A stretch of DNA of 64,000 bases, taken from NCBI RefSeq assembly GCF_000143415.4, contig NW_003314299.1, positions 532,980-596,979 of the forward strand, read 5' to 3'. The translations under genes and the position numbers were made by a program. The notes under the pieces were generated by a model. That model made no database searches, was not told the DNA's origin, and worked only from the letters and a program-made list of their open reading frames with translations. The stretch comes from Selaginella moellendorffii. Taxonomy: Eukaryota > Streptophyta > Lycopodiopsida > Selaginellales > Selaginellaceae. Position 1 is the stretch's first letter. Each line of letters begins with the position of its first letter. Below, piece after piece: positions 19,676 through 28,062 of the stretch.

Positions 19676-21736
19676 ATGCTTTGCAATGCTCGTTTCCTCG
19701 TGGCGCGCCCACCTCCGGCCTGCGGGGAGCGCCATCAGTTCCAGGAGTGGGACGATGAGCTCGATCCATCGGTCTACGCACAGCTCGTCAAAGCTTGCGG
19801 CAATGCCAGGGATCTCCAAGGCGGAAGGCGCATTCACGAAGAGATTCTCCACAATGGCCGCTGCTCCACCGATCGCTACCTCGCCAATCTGCTCGTGGAG
19901 ATGTATGGAAAGTGTGGCAGCGGCGAGAACGCTCGCAGGGTTTTCGAGAGCATTCGCCAGCCCAACCAGTTCTCGTGGAATCTGATAGTGGCGGCCCTGG
20001 CCAGGAGTGGGAATGTGAGAGACGCGAGGGCTATGTTTGATCGGATGCCCGTCCGCGATGCTGTTTCGTGGGGGACGATGATCACTGCCTACGCCGACAG
20101 TGGCGACGTCTTGGAAGCTAGAAATCTCTTTGCCAAGATGCCGGATCCAAATGCCTGGGCTTGGTCCGCAATGATCTCAGCATATGCCCGAAACGGGCAT
20201 CTGGTTGAAGCAAGAAAGTGTTTCGATTCTATGCCCGAGCCAGAAGCTGTATCGTGGAACACAATGATCCATGCCTACAATCAGCACGGGGAATTCAATC
20301 AGGCTAGAAAGTTGTTTGAGAGAATGGAAATCAAGAACTCGGTTTCGTGGAACACGATGATCACTGCTTACGCCCAGAATGGGTATATCTACGACGCAAG
20401 GATCTTGTTTGAGAGGATGCCTGGGAAGGAGGTCTCGTCCTGGAACGCGATGCTTGCAGCGTACGCGCAGATCTTTTACACGAACGAAGTGAAGGATTTG
20501 TTCGATCGAATGCCGCACAGAAATTTGATCTCGTGGAACACTCTGATCGGAGCGTATGCTGATAGAGGTGACTTTGAGGCTGCAAAGGTGGTGTTTGAAA
20601 GCGCGGCTGTGAGGGACGTTGTCTCGTGGACCGCGATCCTCAAAGCTTTTGTTCACACGAGAGAGGTTGAGCAAGCAAAAGAGCTCTTTGATCGAATGCC
20701 CGAGAAGAACCTCGTTTCCTACACGACCATGCTTGTGATCTTTGCGAAGAATAGCTGCCTGGATCGAGCAAAGGGGCTGTTTGATCGAATGCCGCAGTAC
20801 GATTCTATCTCCTGGGGGGCGATGATCGAGGCGTACTCTGAGAATGGATTTGTGGCAGTCGCGAGAGAGATGCTCGATCGAATGCCTCACCAGGACGTTC
20901 TAGCTGTCAACATCGTGATTGCGGCTTATGTGCACGCTGGGCATATGGAGGAGGCCAAGAGCTTGTTCGACCTTATGAAAGAACGAGACTCTACCACTTT
21001 AAACGCTATGGTTTATGGATATGCCCAGCTCGGGCATATAGATCTTTCACGGCATCTTTTCGATTCTCACCCGGACAAAGACACCACCTCCTGGAACACG
21101 ATGCTGGCGGCTTGCTGTAGGTGCTGGCTTTTCGAGGAGATGGTGGAGATCTTTTGGAGGATTCCGGAAAGGAATGTGGTGTCGTGGACGGTGGCGATAC
21201 AGTCCCACGTCTTGAGAAACCAGCTGAGGCTTGCAAAGGCGGTTTTTGAGAGGATGCCCGAGCAGGACGTAGTGTCGTGGAATGCTTTGCTCCATGCCTT
21301 TGCTCGAGAGGAAAACCGGAACTTCTCCATGAATCTCTTTCGGGAGATGGTCGTGGAGGGATTCAAGCCGGACGAGACGACGCTGCTGGGAGTTTTGGTG
21401 TCGTGCAACCACGATGGCCTCCTCGAGAGAACCAAGTCGAGCTTCTCGAGCTTTAGATCCGACTTTGGCCTCGACTGCCCCAGGCAAGAGCTCTTCGACT
21501 GTCTGCTCGACAACTTTGGACGATCCGGGCAGCTCCGCGAGGCCGAGGATCTCCTCCGGTGGATGCCGTTCTCTCCCAGCGTCGCATCCAGCACCTCGTT
21601 CCTGCGCGCATGCAAAGTTCACGGAGATCCAGAGCGAGCAGCCAGATTCTCGCAGCACTTGAGCGACTTGAAAGGAGGAAAAGCTCACGGTTCTTACGTC
21701 CTTCTCTCGGACAGCTTGAAAACCATGACGACGTAG
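19676..21736 (+). CDS. PPR protein, SS-motif array with degenerate E region (686 aa)
   Basis: Intronless. After a conserved lead (YAQLVKACGNARDLQGGRRI) the protein is a run of about 15 motifs, nearly all 31 residues and of the SS type (MP.RD.VSWN.MI.AYA..G...EA..LFD). Two longer motifs and an E-like tail follow (PSVASSTSFLRACKVHGDPE..SYVLLS). There is no DYW deaminase domain. PLS-class PPR proteins bind organellar RNA, usually for C-to-U editing; without a DYW domain it would need partners or act otherwise. The target organelle is not clear from the N-terminus, which is short and Arg-containing. ACCCTA lies just before the ATG. Confidence 0.93.
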   Translation: MLCNARFLVARPPPACGERHQFQEWDDELDPSVYAQLVKACGNARDLQGGRRIHEEILHNGRCSTDRYLANLLVEMYGKCGSGENARRVFESIRQPNQFSWNLIVAALARSGNVRDARAMFDRMPVRDAVSWGTMITAYADSGDVLEARNLFAKMPDPNAWAWSAMISAYARNGHLVEARKCFDSMPEPEAVSWNTMIHAYNQHGEFNQARKLFERMEIKNSVSWNTMITAYAQNGYIYDARILFERMPGKEVSSWNAMLAAYAQIFYTNEVKDLFDRMPHRNLISWNTLIGAYADRGDFEAAKVVFESAAVRDVVSWTAILKAFVHTREVEQAKELFDRMPEKNLVSYTTMLVIFAKNSCLDRAKGLFDRMPQYDSISWGAMIEAYSENGFVAVAREMLDRMPHQDVLAVNIVIAAYVHAGHMEEAKSLFDLMKERDSTTLNAMVYGYAQLGHIDLSRHLFDSHPDKDTTSWNTMLAACCRCWLFEEMVEIFWRIPERNVVSWTVAIQSHVLRNQLRLAKAVFERMPEQDVVSWNALLHAFAREENRNFSMNLFREMVVEGFKPDETTLLGVLVSCNHDGLLERTKSSFSSFRSDFGLDCPRQELFDCLLDNFGRSGQLREAEDLLRWMPFSPSVASSTSFLRACKVHGDPERAARFSQHLSDLKGGKAHGSYVLLSDSLKTMTT

Positions 21737-22469
21737 ATCTTCGTCTCGGGAAGTTATACGTCACTAGTGAAGGACCCCTTCCGATGGAGCTATATAACTC
21801 TTTCGTCCGATCGAAGGGTGATGTCAGCTAGAACAGGAAGGAAAGGAACAGGGGAGCTGTGACGCAAAACTCCACTAGGCTGCTCCACTTTTCTTGCGGC
21901 TAAAGGGAATCAATCATCGCCATTTCTACACACAGCGAGGGGGGAATATCTCCAGAGGCCACTCAGAACTGTATCTGCTTGGAGGCTACCCTTGTGCTGT
22001 CTGACACCAAAGGGCTCATGCACACTTGATGATCCCTGGCTACCTTTGCCAGGACGGGGGTGCTAGGCAGCGGGGAAAGAGAAAAAAGAAAAGATCACGC
22101 ACGTGAAGAAGATATGGTCATCGAGTCCTGGGACGAATTCGCGAGCTAAGGTGCAAGGAAAAATCGCCCTTTTGCTGCTCCGAGCTGCTGGGTCGAAGAA
22201 TTTAAGGGCCTCGAGATTTTGAAGCTGGAACTTGCTGCTTGGAAGAGTTCATCGACTTAAGCTTGGAGAAACTGGAAGGAGCCATCACTCATCGACTGGA
22301 AAGCTGTGAGAAGATCATATCACTCATTGGTTGGAATCTGAGAAGATCATATCACTCATCGGTTGGAAAGCTGTGAGAAGATCATATCCGAAGATCACTG
22401 CTGCTGCCGCTGAGATCCCTGGCTGGTGCCGTGAATGCTGGTTATAGCGGAGATTTCTTGCTAGGATAT
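21737..22469. other. Spacer / leader upstream of the RING-H2 gene
   Basis: No gene is supported. The distal part (about 22130-22469) is the likely promoter and 5' UTR of the RING-H2 gene and contains short tandem repeats. An in-frame GTG at 22431 precedes the first ATG but is not taken as a start. Confidence 0.5.
22301..22398 (+). repeat. Tandem 32-35-bp repeat in the RING-H2 leader
   Basis: Three copies of AGAAGATCATATC begin at 22309, 22341 and 22376, embedded in longer units GGTTGGAA...GTGAGAAGATCATATCACTCAT. The repeat lies 70-170 bp upstream of the ATG at 22470. Confidence 0.85.
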
Positions 22470-23096
22470 ATGGCAAGGCTGATGAAGCTCGTAACGGGGG
22501 AGACGTCGCTGTATGCTTCTATCACACACACGCAAGCCGAGTCTCCAGCCGTGACTCTCACTTACGGTGGCTACATGCCTCTAACTCGAGCTACGAGCAC
22601 TGGAGCCGTGAGTAGCAGTGAAAGTAATGGACTTAACATCGTCGCGGCGATTTTGGTGACCGCCTCCTCGATGATGATCCTGCTGGCTCTACGTCTCTGG
22701 CTTTGCAAGTGCTCTCCTTCGCGGAGCTCTAGCCCCAATCCCTCGTCCTCAACGAGCAGCGATGGCTCCAAGAAGAAGGCTGGGGATGGATTGGACAAGG
22801 AGGATATCAACAAGTTTGCACTCGTGGATTTCCAGGCGCTGGCGAGCAGCAAGTACGAGAAGACGTGCACGGTTTGCTTGTGCGAGTTTACCTCCAAGGA
22901 CGTCGCAATTCGACTCCTGCCGGGTTGCAATCACTCGTTTCATCCGGCTTGCATCGAAATGTGGCTCTTCTCGCACACTTCGTGCCCGATTTGCCGCAAG
23001 AGTTTGCTACCCCTGGCTATGGTGGCCAAGAGCTCGAGTTCTTCCACACAAGATCATGCGCAAGAAGAGCACCATCGAGGAGAGGAAGTTGTTTAA
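22470..23096 (+). CDS. ATL-type RING-H2 finger protein, probable membrane E3 ubiquitin ligase (208 aa)
   Basis: A single exon. Order of parts: a short N-terminus, one transmembrane segment (IVAAILVTASSMMILLAL), a basic/serine linker, the GLD-like motif (GLDKEDINKFALVDF), then a RING-H2 finger CTVC...LPGCNHSFHPAC...CPIC with all eight C/H ligands and the ATL-typical P before the last Cys. A Ser/acid tail follows. ATL proteins recruit E2 enzymes to ubiquitinate targets in defence and stress responses. The start is the first in-frame ATG (22470); the frame is open upstream. Intronless structure is typical of ATL genes. Confidence 0.92.
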   Translation: MARLMKLVTGETSLYASITHTQAESPAVTLTYGGYMPLTRATSTGAVSSSESNGLNIVAAILVTASSMMILLALRLWLCKCSPSRSSSPNPSSSTSSDGSKKKAGDGLDKEDINKFALVDFQALASSKYEKTCTVCLCEFTSKDVAIRLLPGCNHSFHPACIEMWLFSHTSCPICRKSLLPLAMVAKSSSSSTQDHAQEEHHRGEEVV

Positions 23097-23979
23097 AATG
23101 CAAGGAAAGAGCTTGCTTGGTCTCGCGGCTTTGTATTACTAGCGTTCCCTTCGATGGTGCTTGAGGAAGTGTGTGTGTGTGTGTGTGTGTTTTTTTTTCC
23201 AAGACGACCAAAGTTGACGGATCACATACGTATCAAATCTCAAAAAGAAATCTCGTTTTGACTAAGTTCTTGGGTATACTTTGCGTGATGGAGGAACAAT
23301 TGGTTATAGAAAACAAACTTGAGTGCGTGCCACGCGAATCTCTCCACGTACCAAATGATGCAATCCAAAGTTTTGTTATTCTTTTCTTTCCCAGATATAC
23401 ACGCCTTTCTTTTTCTCTCGCTCCCACCGGATCAAAGATCACGCCACAGTTGTGAATCACAATAGGCGCAAACCTACAAATCTCTCGTCAGAAACGCTGA
23501 AGAGATAATAGAGAGAACAATCTAGCTTGTGATCACGCGTGGGTGGCAAATTATTCCATTAGTTATTGGCGCGCAAGTGGCACGACAAGTGTTGTACTTT
23601 ATGATTCCCGCTTGCTTTTCCAGCCCAACCAAACACACACTCACAATTTTTACAGTGATTTTCCAATCGATTTGCTGTTTGCTAGGTAGGAGTTCTCGAT
23701 ATCAACATTCTTTCGAACACCGTTACTGGGCTGAAAGGGCCCAGACTTTTCCACCCAGAGGACGAATCAAAACATCGTTGGCTGTACCGCAAAGCTGTGG
23801 TCTCGTCCGTTTATCATTCATATCAGGGACTCCTCCTATCATTTTGCCACCCTCCCAGACAAATGCTGCTGCTAGATCATGAAAGTAATCGAGAATGGTC
23901 AAAAAAAACCCGTGGTGGTTTCGTAATGTATAAAGCTTGCCAGAAGGAGAGCCACAGTAAAAGTATTTGATGCTAGCGA
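23097..23979. other. Intergenic spacer with a TG microsatellite
   Basis: Contains a (GT)n tract at about 23170-23190 followed by a T run. This is probably 3' UTR of the RING-H2 gene and of the minus-strand PPR gene. No further gene is seen. Confidence 0.6.
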
Positions 23980-25758
23980 TCATATGCTGGACAATAGCAC
24001 ATATGGGGCCGAATCTTGCGAGTCAAAGCCTCCCACCTTGGCGCTCGTCGGTCGTCCGTGAGTCCTGAAAGCGCTCAGCAGGATCGTGGAGCCGGCGTCC
24101 TGTGCCGGGAATGGCATGTCTTTGAGAAGTTCCTGGGCCTTTGCGACGAGCCCCGATCGCCCAAGAGCGTCCATCACGCAGTGGTAGTGGTGGATCCCCG
24201 GCATTATGTTGTGCTCCAAGATCATCGCGGAGAAGTATCGCTTGATTGTCTCCACGGAGCCCAGCCTGCTGCAAGCCGCGAGAACGCTCGAGAATGAGAC
24301 CTCATCGGGTCTCAAGCCCTCGCACTGCATCTCGCTAAACGTTTCCAGAGCTCTTACAAAGTGCCCATTCTGGGCATATGCTTGGATCATTGCATTCCAC
24401 GACACCGTGTTTCTCAGAGGCATGGATTGGAAGCATCTGCTAGCAGCACTAAGAATTCCAGACTTACCACACGATGCGACTATAGAATTCCATGTAACCG
24501 AGTCTTTCCATCTAAGCTCATCAAACAAGCTTTTAGTTTCAGAAACATAGCCTTGCTGGGCATAAGCCGCAATCATAGTGTTCCACGAAACAATGTCGTA
24601 CTGTGGCATGCAATCAAACAGGCCTTTTGCTTGCTCGAAGTGTCCGTACTCGGCATAGCAACCCACTATGCTTGTCCAAGTTACTAAATCCCGCTCCACC
24701 ATCTTATCAAACAAAGTGGTACATTCTTGGATATGCCCAAGCCGAGCGTATGCCTGAATTAACGTGTTCCAAGCACAAAGATCCGGCTCCTTGATGCCGT
24801 CAAAAACCTCCTTTGCTTTTGACAAGCTTCCGTTTTGAGCATATGCCTCCACCATGCACGTCCAAGATACCAGATTCCTCTGCGGCATCTTGTTAAACAG
24901 CCGCAAAGCATCCTTTAAGTAACCACGCTGCGCATAAGCGGCGATCATCAAATTCCAAGACGTGAGATCTCTCTCCGGCATTCGGTAGAACACTTCTATT
25001 GCGTGATCCAGGCAGCCATTCTTGAGATTCGCAGTTAAAAGTGCGTTCCAAGCAACAACATCGCGATCGTCCATTCTCTCAAAGAGCCGCTGAGATTCTT
25101 GCAGATGCCCTGTCTCGGCATATGCCACCAGCATCGTTGTCCACGTCACCACGCTTCTCTCTGGCATCGACTCGAACATGCGACGTGCCTCTACCAAATG
25201 CCCGTGCTGTGCGTAGGCCTGCAAGAGGGCGTTCCAAGATACCAGTGTCCTCTCAGGCATATTCGCAAACAAGGAGCTAGACTCCTCAAGATTCCCTGTT
25301 GTAGCATATGCCGAAAGCACTGTCGTCCACGTCTGCACGTTCCTTTCAGGCATGCAATTAAAAATCTCCTCAACTTTGTTTATATCCCTTGTCTGCGAAT
25401 ATGCTTTAAGTATGGCATTCCACGTTACTACCTCCCTTTGTGGTATCTTTTGGAACAGTGCCCTTGCTTCTTCAAGATGCCCATTCCTGGCATATGCCTC
25501 GATGATGATATTCCAGGAATATAGATTGGGAGACGGCAGGGATTCGAACACGCGTAAGGCGTGATCCAAGCTCCCACATTTGCCGTACATCTCGATGAGG
25601 AGATTGGAGATGTACGTGTTGTGGATCTGCCCTCCTTTGCGAATGCGAGAGTGGAGTTTTTTGGCCTGGGAGAGCTCTTTGGCGTCTCCACACGACTTTA
25701 CTTTGCGAGCCAGTGAGACGAGATCTTCGTGTTGGACACTGCGTGATCCATAACTCAT
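23980..25758 (-). CDS. PPR protein, SS-motif array with short E-like tail (592 aa)
   Basis: Intronless, starting at the ATG of MSYGSRSVQHEDLVSL. The frame stays open upstream into the neighbouring gene, where the sequence is exon and intron of that gene, so the longer start is rejected. The protein has the family N-terminal block (VKSCGDAKELSQAKKLHSRI...NLLIEMYGKCGSL), about 13 motifs of the 31-residue SS type, one longer motif pair (MQCEGLRPDEVSFSSVLAAC), and a truncated E region ending YVLLSSI. No DYW domain. It is a predicted organellar RNA-binding protein. The upstream gene ends only 77 bp before the ATG. Confidence 0.92.
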   Translation of the reverse strand: MSYGSRSVQHEDLVSLARKVKSCGDAKELSQAKKLHSRIRKGGQIHNTYISNLLIEMYGKCGSLDHALRVFESLPSPNLYSWNIIIEAYARNGHLEEARALFQKIPQREVVTWNAILKAYSQTRDINKVEEIFNCMPERNVQTWTTVLSAYATTGNLEESSSLFANMPERTLVSWNALLQAYAQHGHLVEARRMFESMPERSVVTWTTMLVAYAETGHLQESQRLFERMDDRDVVAWNALLTANLKNGCLDHAIEVFYRMPERDLTSWNLMIAAYAQRGYLKDALRLFNKMPQRNLVSWTCMVEAYAQNGSLSKAKEVFDGIKEPDLCAWNTLIQAYARLGHIQECTTLFDKMVERDLVTWTSIVGCYAEYGHFEQAKGLFDCMPQYDIVSWNTMIAAYAQQGYVSETKSLFDELRWKDSVTWNSIVASCGKSGILSAASRCFQSMPLRNTVSWNAMIQAYAQNGHFVRALETFSEMQCEGLRPDEVSFSSVLAACSRLGSVETIKRYFSAMILEHNIMPGIHHYHCVMDALGRSGLVAKAQELLKDMPFPAQDAGSTILLSAFRTHGRPTSAKVGGFDSQDSAPYVLLSSI

Positions 25759-25835
25759 GGCATCATGAAACTCCGCAAACTTCCATGTATTTACAAACTT
25801 AGCAGAAGAACTATAAAAAAAACCCAAGCTGTTTG

Positions 25836-27188
25836 CTAGATGCAAGCTCCAGCGCAGTTTACCAGGTCTCGCAGATGGCTCGACGCCAGATCTTCGTTCC
25901 CCTGCGAAAAAGAAGAATTTTTCATGAGCCTGGACCGAGTTTAGCATCAACATACCTCCCAGTCGATCGCACGAAGGTTCAACTCATACGTTACCCTTCC
26001 AGCAGACGCCTCCATCTCCGCGCGATTGGCGACCATAAACTTCCACTGCGTTTCCTTGCCTCGAATTATGGTCACTCTGCGATGCTCGACGTTGCAAACG
26101 CTGAAGCGCTTTGCGAAGGAGTCGCGACCCAGTGGCCAACGCAAACCGCCCTTGACAGTGTCATCTATAACAGCAGCGCTGGCCAGTGCTTCATAGGCAG
26201 CTCTCTCCTCGTCCTGTTTCTAGGAAAACTTAGCTCTCGATCAACAGCAAAGGAAGACTTAACTGGAACGTCGGTAAGCAGCGTCTCAGAGTAGACTGCG
26301 ATACGCAAGTCCGTTTTGCGTCCTACGCACAGATAATCAGACACAAGATGCCTTAATGGATCAAGCTTGAGCTGCTCAAGTTTCAATGATTATCACCCAG
26401 AAATCTGGCCAAAGACCAATACCTTCTTCAAGACTAGAGAATGCTCGCTTTCATGAGCTCGCTCGCACACACACCTGACAAGGTAACGAGGACGATCGAT
26501 GTTTTTCACCTGTGAGCAAGCGATCAAGCGCAAGGAAGCTTATGGAAAGTAGTTACCCGGAAGTGATAGCGTTCGCAAGTGATGACTTCCACAGCCTCTT
26601 GTTGTAGAGCAAGGTGCTCAAACTGGTGGAAAAGTTCTGGCGTTATTGCTGTGTGGAAGGTCCTCCTAAGCCTAGAGGATTCCTCCTCAAGATATGCTGG
26701 ACTGAAGCTTTGGACCTGTTGGGTATCTTTTCGGAACACAATCGTTCCAAGTCGCAAAACCATCTTGAGCTTGCCTCGTGAATCGTGCACGCTCGAAGCT
26801 GCAAGCGACTCTGGCCCGCGTCGCGTCGCTGTCATAACATCCAGAGAGAGGGACTCTATTCCAATGTTCTCAGCCAGAGATCCATTGGTGTTTCCTGGCA
26901 CAAAAAAGGGAAGTTTGAGTGAGAATGATTTTCTTTGATCGTACCTGGATGATCGCCGTCGTCCACAACAGTGACAATGTACTGCTGCTTACCATCCAGA
27001 TGAGCGTAGGTCTCCCCTTGAAAAACCTGGAATTGGAGGCGCGCCTCGCCGGAGAGGACATGAAACTGTAAAATGCAGCTAGCAGCTTCCCTGATCACCG
27101 GAAATGGAACGGTGATCCTCCGCCCGCCCAGCGCCTGGGGCGATCGCTTGGCCTCCCCGAGGCGCCTGTGAGGTGGAACGTAAGGCAT
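25836..27188 (-). CDS. Uncharacterised plant protein starting MPYVPPHRR (366 aa)
   Basis: Six exons with closed phases: 27188-26945, 26894-26557, 26509-26423, 26371-26264, 26213-25956, 25901-25836. The N-terminus MPYVPPHRRLGEAKRSP resembles the opening of plant proteins grouped as DUF7903; that assignment is from memory and tentative. The remainder is mixed alpha/beta with no catalytic motif I recognise (blocks QFQVFQGETYAHLDGKQQY, RWPLGRDSFAKRFSVCNVEH, TQWKFMVANRAEME). No signal peptide or membrane segment. The fourth intron is 50 bp and is needed to avoid stops. ACCCTA lies just upstream of the ATG. Function unknown. Confidence 0.8.
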
Positions 27189-27275
27189 TTTGACGCTAGA
27201 ACCCTAATAGAGCATCCCTATCTTGGGGCATTTTCAAAATTTCGCGCGCTTTATTGTAATGACGTGACAAATCTT

Positions 27276-27969
27276 TTAGTCGTCGTCTTTAAATTCCCTG
27301 GAATGGCGAGAAGATCATAGATTTAGCACTCAAATTCGCACGAATCGAGAGGGCAGACCTTCGATCCAAGAAACGAGGTTGAATTCCAGTTCCCTGGCAA
27401 GTGGTGCAAGTGATCGATCCAGCGCCATCGCAGTTCACGCACTTGGATTTCTCCGACTCGCCGGATCCCAGCGCGATGGCGATGGTACCGCTGCCTACAC
27501 AGAACCGGCAAGTTTCTTCTCGATGGAATTCATCCACCCAGGGCCATTGATCAAGAGGAATTCTCAGTGATCGCGAATTCAAGGGAGAAATGGATCGAAA
27601 AGCTTACGTGATCCTGTTCCACTGCAAGGGAAGCATGGCTGATCGTTTAGTCGTTTCTCGGCCCCTTTTACTTGGGTCTCGTAAAAGACCGGGATCCCAA
27701 TTCCCACAGCGATTCCTGCCAATCCCACGCCCACTGCCAGCAGCTGGAAGCCGAGAAATCGATCCAATTTCGCCGTGGATTCGATGAAGATAGAGCAAAT
27801 GTGGGTCGAAAATTCCAGAGGAAGAACTTACCGTGTCTTGATCCAATTCCAGCGCCCTTATGGGAGCGAGGATCCTCCGGCGATTCCTTCCAGGAATATT
27901 CTTCTTGTGCGCTCTGCTTAGTGACGATGGCAGCGAGAGGGACGCCGCAGTGTAGCTTACAGTCGCCAT
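27276..27969 (-). CDS. Plastid DnaJ-type CxxCxGxG zinc-finger protein with one membrane segment (151 aa)
   Basis: Four exons: 27969-27832, 27743-27608, 27518-27359, 27297-27276. A transit-peptide-like N-terminus precedes a hydrophobic segment (LLAVGVGLAGIAVGIGIPVF). A zinc-finger domain follows with four cysteine pairs: CFPCSGTG, CRFCVGSG, CVNCDGAG, CTTCQGTG. The end RFLDRREFKDDD, split across the last 22-bp exon, matches what I recall for small chloroplast DnaJ-like proteins of angiosperms. Such domains act as redox or assembly chaperones; the client is unknown. It lacks a J domain. It diverges from the PPR gene at 28063 with a 93-bp spacer. Confidence 0.9.
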
Positions 27970-28062
27970 GGCCGGATTGAGCACCAGCGGCCAGATCACA
28001 GCCACGTGGCCTATGGATTAGCCGCAACATTATGCTGACGTGGCGAGTTCGGACCGTCCGAT
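27970..28062. promoter_or_regulatory. Candidate bidirectional promoter (DnaJ-like / PPR)
   Basis: Only 93 bp separate the start codons of two divergent genes. No TATA box is obvious on either side. Promoter elements must lie here or inside the transcribed regions. Confidence 0.5.

Noticed and set aside
20177-20890. 237-codon minus-strand frame, and a similar one at 29527-30249
   Set aside because: Antisense shadows of the PPR motif arrays; no independent domain.
25759-25953. N-terminal extension of the minus-strand PPR protein from 25953
   Set aside because: The extra codons overlap the last exon and intron of the upstream 366-aa gene, and the conserved PPR block starts after the ATG at 25758.
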